Source: Metellina segmentata (taxonomy: Eukaryota; Arthropoda; Arachnida; Araneae; Tetragnathidae). From it: 64,000 nucleotides of DNA. The notes beneath the pieces were generated by a model. It had not been told where the DNA came from. It saw only the letters and a list, made by a program, of their open reading frames with translations, and did no database searches. Made by a program: the position numbers and the translations under genes. The stretch spans positions 17,530,018 to 17,594,017 of the forward strand of contig OX375872.1 of the NCBI GenBank assembly GCA_947359465.1, written 5' to 3'. This document shows positions 1-11,854 of this stretch, one piece after another. Numbering within the stretch: position 1 is the stretch's first letter; every line of letters begins with the position of its first letter.

Positions 1-300
1 AAGGAATATGAAGGAATACTGGAATTAATCACCGCCTTTTGCAATTCGAGAATGCAACTTATGACCTCCATTGGTTACATTTTGTCCGCATCTTCGTCCA
101 TCTATCTAATTAGCGCAGTGTGGGATAGAACCGGCATAGCAATCCATAACAAACAAGCATGTATCATCCTTCGGTGAGGTTCACCTACAGTGGATCCCTT
201 CACACGTGGACATAGTAGTGAGACGGCTGGAAAAAGACGATAGCAAAGACAGTGATAGCATGCGAACCCTTTAGTCCGAAGTTTTTCCTAACGGCATAAC
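1..300 (+). pseudogene. LINE RNase H domain remnant
   Basis: Degenerate coding remnant of the RNase H domain of a non-LTR retrotransposon. Reading across stops, a segment like 'ILSxSSSIYLISAVW' (about 85-130) is followed by 'EVHLQWIPSHVDIV' (about 174-215). These correspond to the third catalytic Asp region and the His-containing 'QWIPSH' motif of LINE RNase H. The better-preserved copy at 57.6 kb has the same order. The GNETAD motif that should follow is destroyed and the frame shifts several times. It may be the same element as the remnant at 1.0-1.3 kb. The start of the element lies outside the window. Family assignment is from motif similarity only. Confidence 0.6.
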
Positions 301-1000
301 CGGTCGGTATCGTATTCTCACATCTGTGATTCCGATGACACTCGGACGCAGAACGACTCTACTCCGATTGAAGCCGCGGGACTGAAACCCTATTTGTGTA
401 CAATATCTATTAGCCTCGAAATAACCTTTACTTATATGTATATCTTCAATAATTAATTAAATGTGCTGTAATTTTAAATGTCCTTTTAACTGCCTTCAGG
501 CCACTCGCCACGTAAATTATACTCACGACGTTACACATTGCAGGTGTCATTGAAAATACCAGAATCAACATTCCATGAGGGAGACGGGCTCGCTCCGGAG
601 GAAACAAAACCGGGGAGACGAGACGAGGCAACCATTGGTGCGAAGTGACGAAGGAAGAGCTCTAGTAAGACAGCTACACGGTGAAGTTAAACACGGGTGA
701 AAAAAACGAACATCGAGAAAAGCTTGTTGTTTCCTTATGAACACCCGTTAATTGAATGTTCCATGCACATATTGTGTATAAAGTATTCCTTTTGTTAATC
801 GAGATTTTTCAAGATGTAATAAAAAACTTGTAAAGGTATCCAGCTGAGTCCGACTCCAGTTTATTACTGTGGTGGGAAAAAACGCCACAGTGGAAACAAT
901 TTGGTGAAGGAGAGTGTCGATGAACTATTGTCCACTACTCATCCATTGACATTTTTAAGCTTTAGTCGATCAGAAAGATTTTGATAAGCCATGGGTCATT
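301..1000. other. no recognisable feature
   Basis: Mixed-composition sequence between two LINE remnants. It may be decayed LINE or inserted DNA. No open frame or motif could be supported. Confidence 0.5.
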
Positions 1001-1320
1001 CCTCCGGTACACTCTTGGTATGGTGGGGGTCTCTGGCTATGAATTGTGACTCGCCTATTCAGACAGCGCTCTCCCGCTCTATCATTGGACATCTAAGGTG
1101 TCTCACATTTTGCTATGGTCAGAAGATTCAACCCGTTTGCCTTAAAGACTAGTCTCCCCAGGCCTCCCCAGTGCACATTCTCGAGTGTCTGGGGTTGTCC
1201 CAAGACGACCTGTTTTATGAACGCCTTTTGGTGCATGACTTTCTGCGGGTGAATGAACTTGTGGATTTAGTCTAGCTATAGGTAGACGTGGAGGTTATCA
1301 ACAACAACTACAACTTTTAA
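1001..1320 (+). pseudogene. LINE C-terminal coding end and 3' end, remnant
   Basis: Remnant of the last part of an RNase H-bearing LINE ORF. One frame reads 'IQTALSRSIIGHLRCLTF' near 1057-1110. After a frameshift, 'SPVHILECLGLSQDDLFYE' and 'DFLRVNELVDLV' run to a stop at about 1275. This is the typical end of such ORFs: a short zinc-knuckle-like region with His and Cys, then a hydrophobic tail. The 3' sequence contains 'aacaacaactacaac' (about 1300-1314), similar to the CAA tail of the LINE at 58.4 kb. Two or more frameshifts make it non-functional. Confidence 0.65.
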
Positions 1321-3362
1321 AAATTCCTGGAGTCAGTTTTCACTTTTCAGCTTAAGTCAGAATCAGTCACATTTGAAACTCAGGCCTACTTGAATCGTTT
1401 CCACCCGGTTGACTCCAACAAGTGCGTTATATGCCTTGATGACGACTTTGGGCGTCTTGTTCGACTGCAGTGGAGAAAACATCTTTAGAACTATCTTAAA
1501 GAAAATTTACGATTCCAATCTTGTTTTTTTTTCTAATGTTTATTTTATGTAAACTGCTTCACAGATTTATAGAAGACATTTTGAAATCGGCGTCAATGCG
1601 CGGGACCTGAGTATCGAGATATTGCAGATCAGACTGTTGTGTGTTCAAATCACGTCCTGATCACCATTGAGGTAGACATAATCAGAAGGTATATTATGTA
1701 TAACTTTGACCAATGAGTGAGCTGATTTAAAACAAATGTTGGAGAGAGCATAAGAGTGGTAAAGAGCAAGACACGATTTTTCTCCAAACGCGTTGAAAGC
1801 AGTGCTGTTATTCCAGAAGCCACAGCAACGCAATGTAAGTAAAGGATTAGTAGAATCCTTCAAATGTTTCAAAATTTCTCTTCGGTAATTGTGATTTCCA
1901 AATAAGGAAACACGTCAAAAATCTCCGCTACTGTAAATTATCACCATGTAAACAATCACCTTTCCTCATTTTGTAAGCTGTGCACTTTCAAATAAAATAC
2001 TCAATTTACACTTGGTTTTCTTAGACGTTTGCTTAGAATAAAATTAATTTCCCCCTCATCTTCGCCCTATTATGACTGCAATGTCTAGAAAAGTTTATCT
2101 TAATTTTATTTTCGCCTGACAAAAAATGCATGTAAAATAAAAAGGGAAAAGTTCTTAACGTAGCTTCATTGAAGGGACAGCTTTGTGATGAGGGCGAATT
2201 TTTGACTTAATCAAACTTTGAAGGATAATAAAAGAAAAACGTAATGTCTTCGTTCTTAAGGAAACCGAAGTTCATTTTATTCGTTGCATCATTTTCTTTG
2301 GCGCTAATATAGCATTTATGGAAAAAAAGTCCGCATTTTTCAGCGATACCCATAACCTATTACATATATTCATTGGTGAATATTTTAAAAATTGGGTACT
2401 TACAAGGAACAATATACGTCTTATATGAAACTTCAACATTGCGGATTAAATTACGCGAAAATATAAGTAAAACCATTTTCTTCGCTCTAAATATTGTTTA
2501 CCGAACGTTAACGACGCTTAGTACTGCAACGAACAGGTTTTTCAACATAGAATAGAAAGGCAATTTCAATAGAATCCGACACCTTTTTCGTTTATCTGAA
2601 AATTTTAAAGGTGGGCAATGAAAGAAAAAGGCAAATTTGGCGTTCTTATGAAACCGAACTGCATGAATTTTAATAGTTGTGTATTTTTTACCGATAGTTT
2701 TTGTTTTTACCGAAAATATTTACATTTTTCAGTGTTTCGTAATTTCATTGGTAATTTTTTTTACGCTTCATCTCTTTCAGAGGGCAATAGACGTCATTGG
2801 TGATACACTTCAACTCTTTGCATGTAAAATTTTTTTTGCTTTCAATCATGTCGACTACAAGTTAAAAGTATAGAAAAAGAAGACAACTTTAAAATGAGGA
2901 CTATAATTGTACATGTTTTAGGTTTTATGAGATATTTTACTTATTGGCTTAGTGGTTTTTGTTTTGTTTAACCCTTTGGATATCAATAAAAAGATTTTTG
3001 GAAAAGAGATTGGTTACCACATAATTTTTTGTACATCTACGAAAGAAATGTTGAACCATCTCGCTTGATTCGCAAGTCTCATAGAAGATCAGATTCAAGT
3101 ATCACCAAATTTAAAGAATTATGTATATTCTAACGTCTATAATTTCACATCTACGACTCCAGTGTGACCGAAATTCAATTTACCCAGAGAAAAAAAGTCG
3201 GTGTGTGTGAGTACAGATCTCCTAAAAACTTCCCATCGATTCTTATTTGATCCCTCACAACATATATCCATCTCCACGACATTATTATTGAAATCAGGCA
3301 TGTAATACAAAGTATGATGGAGACTGATTGATTCAACCATCATATTTAGAATTAGCTTGAAC
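1321..3362. other. AT-rich unannotated sequence
   Basis: Long AT-rich stretch with only short chance open frames. No repeat, motif or splice structure could be supported by eye. Confidence 0.5.
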
Positions 3363-3363
3363 A

Positions 3364-3850
3364 TACGAGGGAAAGTCAAAAATTATACACACTTTATTTT
3401 TTCAATCTATTTACAAAATGTAGGGGTTAAACAATCTGTCATTTTTCTAGTCTACTTTTTTTTTCGATGCACTTGGTACAGCGGTCCACAAGCTTGCGTA
3501 TTCCGTCCAAGAAGGTTTTCGGTGGGTCGCCTAACCATTTATGCACAGCTTCCCTCACTTATTTGCAGGATAATCTGCAGAGAACACGCTGCATTGTCGA
3601 TGGTAAATCGCTTTTTGGCCGGTAGTGTTTCTCGAGATTGCTGAATCTTGTCGTTAGTGGTGGTGGTTGAAGGCGTCCTGCTCCTTTTCGTGCATCACCC
3701 TTGTCCGACATCTTTTAAACTTCTTAATCCCCTCATACACACTTCTACGTAGTAGAGCGCTGTCCCCGTATTGCCCGATGAATTTCAGTCCCTGGAACAC
3801 TTTCCGACCATCGAAATCAGATCACTGCTCTTAATTTTTCATTTGGGGCA
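3364..3850 (-). pseudogene. mariner transposon remnant, catalytic domain deleted
   Basis: Read on the minus strand, about 3820-3570 gives the N-terminal helix-turn-helix region of a mariner transposase ('QYGDSALLRRSVYEGIKKFK' and a following 'RT-V-HEK' stretch, with frameshifts). About 3562-3439 gives the C-terminal end ('PPKTFLDGIRKLVDRCTKCIEK' type, split by one stop), ending at a TGA at 3441-3439. The catalytic DD(D) middle between them is absent, so this is an internally deleted copy. Just beyond the stop, 'TA' at 3364-3365 followed by 'cgagggaaagtcaaaaa' looks like the 3' terminal inverted repeat. The opposite terminus was not found, so the right boundary is approximate. Mariner assignment is inferred from remembered family motifs. 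Confidence 0.7.
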
Positions 3851-5090
3851 AACTGCTAGCGAAACGGCTATTTTTACACTGAAGCAGAAGCAAGAAAAAT
3901 GACGCTATCAAGGTCAAACTTCGGAAACGTGACTACAGCAGTAACAACTCTAAACATACTTGCGCAGAAGGTGATGTGACAAACCTAAAGATGTGTTACA
4001 GCGAAAGTGCGGATAATTTTTTTACATACCATTACCCTTTGCAGTGTATACAATTTACGATCTATATAAATAAGAATAGAGTGTTTGTTTGTACATTCAA
4101 TATTTTCAACCCATTTCAAGTTTTCTATCCGTTTTGGACAATTCTGATGCAAATTTGCCTATTGCGAGTTTGGTTTCTCTCTGTACCGTAAGTGCCCTAT
4201 ACACGTCCACACGGTTTAATATAGTTTCATGGAAATTTGCATATGTGTGTACTTATCTTCATTTAGTGAGTGAAATTGGTTGCGAAAGTGTGTTTATCCG
4301 TCTTTCTGTTCTATGTTCGATTTTGAGTTTGTGTAGGTATCACAAGTATTTTATTCCAGATATTTGATTGTAATGTGTTTTATTTTATACATCATCTATT
4401 AGTTTAGTGAATGCAATATTAAACATTTCTTTATTTTATATTTGAATGAGTTCATACTAAAATAAACACCTGAGTAAGTATACTTAAATCAACCATAATT
4501 TGGTAGTTTTGGAAAAAATGCAATGTATATTGAGTACTACGTTTACTTTGACTGCTTTACCAGTACTGCTCTGACAAAGCAATTCTCTTTAAAACATTAT
4601 TTTTTTAATGGAATTTCAGCACTGAGACTTCATTTATTTCGAGTCTTATTTTTGTTCTTTGCGCAATGTAAACGATTTTCGAATATTAGGAACAAACGAT
4701 ATTTTTCAACGAACTGGAATGAAACGGAAAGTCGCTTTGGTTGATCACGTGCTGTAATATTTTCTGTTTCTTTTGCTCTGAATTAATTTCGCATTTCTAA
4801 ATTTTGTGCACTTTTTAGTTGTAAGTTGTGGCAACTGCGAGATCAAGAGATAAAAAGCTACAACTTTTATTTTGTTTCATTTCGCTGTTTTCTTTGGTTT
4901 TCTGTTTTAAATATTTATTATTATAATAAATTGTGTTTCGTTTTCATCACACGCAACACCAACACAAAGTATTCGACTTAAAGTGGCAAGCAAGTCAGAA
5001 TAAAGCAAATTTTAAGTGTAATTATGCCATTATTGAAAGAATAATGCCGTTATTGAAATAAAAAAAATGTTTAAACCAAAGCGAACTAGT
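3851..5090. other. AT-rich unannotated sequence
   Basis: AT-rich DNA with short chance open frames only. No element could be recognised. Confidence 0.45.
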
Positions 5091-5095
5091 ACTTT

Positions 5096-5370
5096 TCAAA
5101 CACTAAAAAATTATCTCTCATAATGACAGGAGAAAATTACGAAATTCCACAATGTCGCTTGCCAAATGCATGAGTGACACAAGTAAAAAATATTGTTTTG
5201 TTGACTATAAGTATGAGAGCACTCGCCGCAAATCGTCGTTTTTATTAATTGAGTTGAACATGAAAAGAATTTAAGGTAATTTCAAATCTCCCTCAAAATC
5301 GTCTTTTGTATCAGTATCCTTAGTGTCACCTTTCGTCATTTTGTAGCTTTGTCTCACAGCAAGGGTAGTT
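5096..5370 (+). repeat. dispersed repeat D1, copy 1
   Basis: Related in inverted orientation to 11855-12110. Shared blocks include 'aatgacaggagaa', 'gaaattccacaatg', 'ttgttttgttgacta', 'attaattgagttgaacatga' and 'cacctttcgtcatttt'. In the other copy one strand holds an open frame with several Cys ('CFVDYECERICRK'). Here that frame is broken. Identity of the element is unknown; a decayed transposon gene is possible. Confidence 0.65.
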
Positions 5371-5380
5371 TCAAGTAAGT

Positions 5381-5382
<2 letters not shown>

Positions 5383-5448
<66 letters not shown>

Positions 5449-5470
5449 TATATATATTATAGAGAGAGAG
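5383..5470. repeat. (TA)n then (AG)n microsatellite
   Basis: A nearly pure TA run with one CACA interruption near 5441, ending at about 5459. A short AG run follows at 5461-5470. Confidence 0.95.
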
Positions 5471-6425
5471 CTTTTGTTGCTATTGAATAAATAAAAATTA
5501 ACCTTCAACTTTTTGCATTCAGGGACATATAACCTTGCAAACGTGTACTAGATTCACGCAACCGAGGTATTTTAGTTTTCTTTTTACATGGGGTCTCTTC
5601 TCTCTGGTGAACAGGGGGTGACACTCTTAAGAAACTCAAGCGATCCTTTCCTGCTTAAATCCCATTAGTCTTCCCCATTCCCTCTTTTTCCCATTTCCAT
5701 GATACTTTTACTTGACGTTGTCTTGTGTTTGGTTTGACCAAAAATATGGCCCGCGTCCTCCATAAAACGCCATACAAACCAACCCACGCAACTCTTACAA
5801 AGGTCGTGCCCCTGTATCACAATTACTATTAATATCAAGAAGTTACAGGTGTCAATTGTATATACCACGTAATTTAAAGACGAGGTTAAAGAGTTAAAAG
5901 ACTCGAAACTAATATCCTCGTTCAAATATACTCGCTTCGATCATCTCTTGGGTCGTATCTAAAGCAAATAATTCTTGTAACGAGAGGTCAAATACACTTA
6001 TACTTGTTGAAATATCGCTCTCTCTAAACACAAGCACACATATATTTATGTACCACCCTCTATTGAAATAACTCATATTTAATTCGTTTTGAGTTAAACA
6101 TTGTGTGTGTAAAAGGAGCTATTTTAATAATCAGAACCGATTCGTTTCTGCATAGATAATCGCTTTTAATATCCAAACCACATGCCACGATGGTTTTTGA
6201 ATGATGAACTGTTTGCCCAGTCTTTGAATCACTGATAGAACTTACTTTCATGGTCTAAATGTGTGCTTACTGAATAGTAAGCTTTGTGATAAATTTATTC
6301 ATTACATAATGACTGTTATAAGTAGTCGGAACTAGCATCGAAAATTATAGATATTCTCAACACTAACCACTGAAATTTCTAACTGCTGGTTTTCACTGGT
6401 TATTAGTTTTAATTTTTTCACTACT
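5471..6425. other. no recognisable feature
   Basis: AT-rich sequence. A CT-rich patch lies at about 5580-5700. No element recognised. Confidence 0.4.
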
Positions 6426-7665
6426 AGGAGGCACTGATATCGTTTCAAATGATTCTATTTTTCAACGGAAAGGAGTAATGCAATTTTACTAAAGGTTTCT
6501 TTTCCAAGGAAAAGAGCAATGGAATCGTTCCAAATGATTCTATTCTAAAGTAAGGAGTAATGGAATCTTTCCTAAGGATTCTACTCTAAGGAAAGGAACA
6601 ATATAATATAACCTTAGAATATAATTCTTAGAGAAAAAGGAAGAAATTAATTCGAACACTGCAGATAAATTCCACTCACTGGATATAAATTGCACACTGC
6701 TCAAATATACTTTCTCACTAGTTTAGTGCTATAGAATTGTACTACAGTGCTACTTTGGGGGGTACTACGCAATTGTACTACAATACTAGATTCATTCTAC
6801 ACAATTGTATTACAGTACTAATTGGTACTATTCATTAATTCTACAGGATGTTATAACTGATAAGAGGTTATACTGAAAAAACTATATATTCTAGGATGTA
6901 TATATGCGTGTGAACCTTTCAGAGGTTTTCTCCTAATGACGAGATATCTCGTCCAACAAATCAGTTTTGCCAACGTAAAAATACCCTGTCGAGATAAACA
7001 CTGGGAGAGTTAATGGCTAAATATAACCAACAGCTATTGAGAAAGAATCGAATAATTCAAACCTTAGAATGAATCTATGGATCCTTTACTTATAGAATGA
7101 AACTTTTTCGTGCAATTCTATTGGGATTTATCATTTAATATAATCCTTTGAAACCTGTTCTGTGGGACAGAATCCTTTTAATGAATTATAAAATTTGCAA
7201 CGGATTCTTTTCTTCGTTTTCTTCTAAGAATTATATTCTAAGGTAATATTATATTGTTTCTTTTCTTAGAATAGAAGCCTTTGGATAAATTCCATTCTCC
7301 TTTCCTTAAAATATAATCCTCAGGAAGATTTCACTGCTCCTTTCTTCAGAATGGAATCCTCTGAAGATTCCATTGCTCCCTTCCTTGGAACGAATCCTTC
7401 AGATAAATTCATTGCTCCTTTCCTTAGAGTTGAATCATTTGGAACGATTCAACTACTATTCCTATCCTTGGAATCGAATCCTTTGGGAAAATTCCGTTGA
7501 TCCTTTCGTTGGAATCGAATCCCTTAGAAAATTGTCATCGCTCCTTTCCATAGAATAGATTGCTAGGAAATATTCTATTGGTCAGGAAGGTTAAAACTGG
7601 TTAGTAATACTGGAAAGACTGCATTTTGTACGACTTATATATGCGTGTGAACTCCACACAGGATT
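6426..7665. repeat. modular minisatellite element M1 with inverted arms
   Basis: The segment 6426-6650 carries 'aaaggagtaatggaatc-tttcc-aaggattctattctaagg' type monomers on one strand. The segment 7065-7565 carries the reverse complement, monomers like 'gaatcctttggaaaga' and 'ttctattgctcctttccttag', about 43 bp each. The two arrays therefore face each other. Between them, and again after the right array, a second module appears: 'ggttataactgg..actgaaaa' type sequence followed by 'tatatatgcgtgtgaac', at about 6846-6925 and 7584-7655. The same modules recur through the window. No coding potential is seen. Confidence 0.75.
6940..6985. repeat. GACGAGATATCTCGTC palindrome repeat, single unit
   Basis: Contains 'gacgagatatctcgtc' (6940-6955), a perfect 16-bp palindrome. 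It is followed by a degenerate 'caaatcagttttgcc' tail, as in the larger arrays at 28-32 kb. Confidence 0.8.
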
Positions 7666-8397
7666 AAATAAAGCTAAGCAAATGTTCACCCCTGCTATGA
7701 AATAGTCAGTCCGTCAAAAACCTTTTTGTTACCATTGCACATATATCCCACCTATTTTCTTTAGAAACACGCTGAAGAAAAGGAACACTTTCTTTGCCGT
7801 TTATTTCAGATATTAGCGGGGTACTCTTATTTCATTCTGAGAATTAATGAGTAAATACCGATGCGTTGGTGGGAGCGATTAATCAGGAGTTCCTCATATT
7901 AACTCCTAATTTCCTCTGATGGTTAAGTAATTGATATTAATTGCTTCAATCGCTGCTAACAAATGGTCTCGACAGACCTGGGTATACTGATATATTTTGT
8001 TAAACATTCGCGTAACAAGTAGAGTATTAAATGACTTTCTCTTGAAATGACGACTCAATGAATAATCCATGTTTATTAATTTGTAAAAAATTATCATCCT
8101 TAGGAAGGTAACATCTGAATCAGAAAGATTAATTTTAACTTTGTACATGAATTTTACCTCTATCTTCAGTGTTTAACTTAATTAAACGTCTGAGCTACAC
8201 AAGATTTCTGAGTTTTGGTGTATCAATTTTACCTCCCAATGCACATAACCTTCCATATGTAACAACATGATATCTCGTCTAAGATATGGTCAATTCTATA
8301 AAGGATGGGATAGAGACTAAGCTGTCTTATTACTCCAAGGGAAATTAAGTTCCAAGTAGGAAAAACAATTCGTCCCTGTCCCACAGCTGGAGACAGT
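7666..8397. other. no recognisable feature
   Basis: AT-rich sequence with no supported element. A short minus-strand open frame at 7906-8148 shows no recognisable motif. Confidence 0.4.
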
Positions 8398-8704
8398 TTG
8401 GTTGGTTGGTTTTGGAGTTTTATAGCGCAATGGCCATATCTGGCCATGCTGCTACAGACACAAAACAATATCAACTAATAGACAAACACACAATGAAAGT
8501 TTTAATGCCACAGGAGAGAGAAATACACCCAGGGAGGAATGCATCCCTAACAGGGATCGAACCTACGTCGCCTACACCTCGAAGGTAGAGACTGTTTGGA
8601 ACAGAGATTTTGCTCAAAAGGGCCATTGTCGTCAGAAAAATAAACCACCAAGAGGGTATATGACTATGGCCCTTGTGCCATAAAAACCCAAAACCAACCA
8701 ACCA
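8398..8704 (-). mobile_element. nonautonomous element C with inverted ends and a box-B-like core
   Basis: About 307 bp. The left end 'ttggttggttggttttgg' and the following 'ttttatagcgcaatggccata' match the reverse complement of the right end ('tatggcccttgtgccataaaaacccaaaaccaaccaacca') over about 40 bp with few mismatches. On the minus strand, 'ggttcgatccctgtt' (near 8550-8565) resembles a Pol III box B, suggesting a tRNA-related core. A related copy with only the left end intact lies at 37527-37780. It could be a MITE or a SINE with a duplicated inverted end. No target duplication could be confirmed. Confidence 0.6.
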
Positions 8705-8860
8705 TCATTGGAATAGAGTGTAATTTTAAAAGAGAAAAAGATTCTATTGATCCTTTCTTCGAACTGGAATTTATTGGAAATTCTATTGACCCATTTTGTA
8801 GAATAGAACCCTTTGATAATATTCCATAGGTCAAAAAAGGTAAAAAATAGTTAGAGTTCA
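8705..8860. repeat. minisatellite module M1, short copy
   Basis: Several 'gattctattgatcctttcttcgaa' type monomers, ending with 'ggtcaaaaaaggtaaaaaatagttag', which matches the end module seen at 7573-7610. Confidence 0.7.
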
Positions 8861-9655
8861 TGCAGTTTGCTAAGGTGAAATTATGCTTAGGAACACTTCA
8901 TAGGGTTAATTTAATTCTAAGAGAATCTCATAAACTTGGCTTCCTGTCACTTTTAGTGTCCAACATACATTACCTTTCGAGCACTCTATTCTCCACTTAC
9001 AAAGGCTTGGAAATTTATGAATTTTTGGATGGACACATTTTAATTTATGACTAAACTCAGCTGAAAACGAAACCCAGATGAAAAATTAGAAATCGTTCTT
9101 TCATAGGATTATTGTTGATTCAATTGCACTATAAACAGACTACATCGCAGTATTGTTATGCAAAGAGGTGGAATGGGAAGCTGTCGTAACATTTCTGATT
9201 AATTGCAGGTGCCTTCTCACGCAGCTGCGGTGTGTGGTAATTAATTTTATCAGGTACCATACAACTGTTGCGTTGCTTCTTTCCATGACATAATCCCTCT
9301 CCTTCCCCGCGTTAGTTAATAAGACTGTTTTAATGAAACCTATACCAAGGAACTAAAGGAAGGAAAATAAAGTTGTTGTTTTTAGTTGAGATAAAATGAT
9401 ATTTTGACACCAAGAACAGCCCTACTTTGATGATAAGGGAAGCTAGCTTTGAAGCTGCTACGGAAGGTAACTAAGGAAATATTTAATTATTTAGCACTCT
9501 TTTAAGGGGTTCTCGATCCTTTATCTCAAATTAATTGAGAAATTTGATGGAATTATGCAATCAAATACTGCAGAACTTCGTTTTTTTTATTATCATACTA
9601 GCAAAATACCCGACCTTACTCTGTTTGAATAGGTTTACTGTAGATTGAAGATATG
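8861..9655. other. no recognisable feature
   Basis: AT-rich sequence. No gene or repeat could be supported. Confidence 0.4.
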
Positions 9656-9659
9656 ATCT

Positions 9660-11716
9660 AAATTGGTGAGACCGGGGTCGGTTGAAACAACGCTAATAGT
9701 GGGCGGGAAGTTAGCAATTGTGGGGAAACTGCAAGGAGAAAGGACGTGGCTTTCGTGTCTGAATAAGTACACTATTGTTCAGTGTTCTTCGAGTGCATCA
9801 CATGTGTGTGAGAGGGTTTGTTGTGTTTTTGTGTGCTAAATTGAGTATTTTTGGTGCTGTTATTTTGCTTTTTAATCCAAAGCTATACTAGTTATGATTA
9901 TTATTGTTTTTTAGGAAAGAACTTTGGTTATATATATCGGAGTTAAATTGGTTTAATTCTTTTTTATCTAAATTGTTTATTTTGGAGATTATGACGACAA
10001 ATTTTCTATGTGCCGTGTATGGTTGTAACAATTTTTTCGGGGTCGGATGAAACGTCTCAACCAATCCCGAAAAACACAGCAAACCCTTCAGGTTAGATGC
10101 AAGACGAAGGTTTTCTAATATTTTTGAAATAGTTTCAAAAACACACAATCTTCAAATGCCCATAAAGTATTACTTGTGTTAGACGATCATTCATCTCACG
10201 TTCATATTAATGCTCTGGATTTCTGTAATGTAAACGGAATAGTATGTCAAGTTTCCGCGATACTGTTCGCACAAGTTGCAACCACATGATCGAATGGTAT
10301 ATGGGTCATTGAAAAAATCTAAATTCATAGTGTGGCGCTTGGATGCTGAACCGCCCTGGCAAAACAATGAGTATCTATAACACACCTGGTATTGTGACTA
10401 CTACTATGCAATTATCTCTCACTCTGACCAATATTTATGCTGGTTTTAAGAAAACTGGCCGTTATCTATTTAACCGCGACATATTTACTGACCATGATAT
10501 CGCGCCACTTTATGAGACTGACCGGCCATATCTCAATGAAGCGAATCCGGAAGATGACAATCCTACGCTGGCTATTAGTATTTTCATTTAGAATGAACAG
10601 CCAAACTTCTATGTAGTATAACACACGCCAAATCTGAATGATGCAATGTATGAAAGTAATAATGAAGAATGTTATATTCAGACTGAAGAAGTCGCTCAAG
10701 CAAATCCAACACTAGAGTGTTAAGTCTAGTTCCACCAATAAATCCTACAACACATGAAAACGAAAGTAAAGCAAATAATCGAGCAGATTCGCCAAAACCA
10801 ACTACGAGCATTGATGTCTTCTCACCTGAAATAGTGAGACCTTACTCCAACGCACCACCCAGACTGACGGTAAATAAGGGGAACAAAGAGAAAATCTGGA
10901 AGATACACAGAAAAAGTGGCAATACAATAAGAAACTGAGGAAAGAGAACGGAAAAAGAAGGTAAAAGGAATTACAGTCAATTTAAACAAGAAATCAAAAG
11001 ATTCTTAAGTCCTAAGATAGAAACAAGTAAATGACCAAAAAGGCAAAAATGTCTTCAGATAAAGAAGAGGAGTATTAATGCTTGGTGTGTGCGTTGAAAG
11101 TTATGGCGCTAGCAGGCCAGGAGACGATTGGGTACAATGCACAGGCTGTCTAATATGGGCCCATGAGACTTGTACAGATGGTGATCATTATTATTTATGT
11201 CATAATTGTGAATCCAACTGATTTGTGTAAGATTTTGTTCATTATTATTTGATTTGTTTTATCGGAGAAGTTATTTTTGTTGCTTTCATTGAATTTTAAA
11301 AGTTTTCAATTTTATTTAAGCTTGTACTGCTGAAGTTAAGTTTTTAATTGAGGTTTATCAAGTTTAGGTTTAGTTATTTTTTCGAACAACAATGAGTGAA
11401 GAATCTGTGATTTTAACTTAATAAATAAATATGTAGCAACGTAATTCTCATTATTCTTCTAGTGTTACAACTGACACCAATCACTGTTCAACATCCCCGG
11501 GTATGGGGGTCGATTGAAACATTTACCCTGATCTTTTTTAAATGCCTCCAGATGTCTTTGTAATGCAGATAATGTCACTAACCTCATCCATTTGTACAGT
11601 GATAACCAAGGTCCAATTAAGACATACTGTCAAATACGCTGAGGTCAAAATGCTGTCACAGTGTGCGATTTTGTCGAAAATGTTTCAACCGTCCCCGGTC
11701 TTCCCTATATAATGAC
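9660..11716 (+). mobile_element. pogo-type DNA transposon remnant
   Basis: The left end has 'gaccggggtcggttgaaac' (about 9671-9689). The right end has the reverse complement with one mismatch ('gtttcaaccgtccccggtc', about 11683-11701). This makes roughly 19-bp matching inner terminal repeats about 2 kb apart. Similar 'ggggtcggatgaaac' and 'ggggtcgattgaaac' blocks lie near 10039 and 11507, so subterminal repeats or a composite structure is likely. The interior holds a broken pogo-like transposase. The outermost bases and a TA target duplication are not clean, so the ends are approximate. Confidence 0.7.
10164..11221 (+). pseudogene. pogo-like transposase, broken
   Basis: Starts mid-domain at 'VLLVLDDHSSHVHINALDF' (from 10164), the region around the second catalytic Asp of the pogo/DDE_1 family. 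Frameshifts follow. An open stretch at 10343-10591 then reads 'LNRPGKTMSIYNTPGIV', 'IYAGFKKTGRYLFNRDIFT' and a 'TDRP' motif, as in the C-terminal part of these transposases. After a decayed linker, 11078-11221 encodes a Cys/His cluster ('WVQCTGCLIWAHETC' then 'CHNC') and a stop. This resembles the PHD-like tail found on some arthropod pogo transposases. The N-terminal DNA-binding region and first Asp were not found. Multiple frameshifts make it inactive. Confidence 0.8.
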
Positions 11717-11854
11717 TTATGTCTTTTATAGAATAAAATTATATTTTAACACCTTTCGCCAACTTTATAATTTCTACAACTTACTTTGGACACAAATCCT
11801 GCACATGCATATCCAATCATGTAATACATTTCAAATGCATTGCACCCTTGCTGC

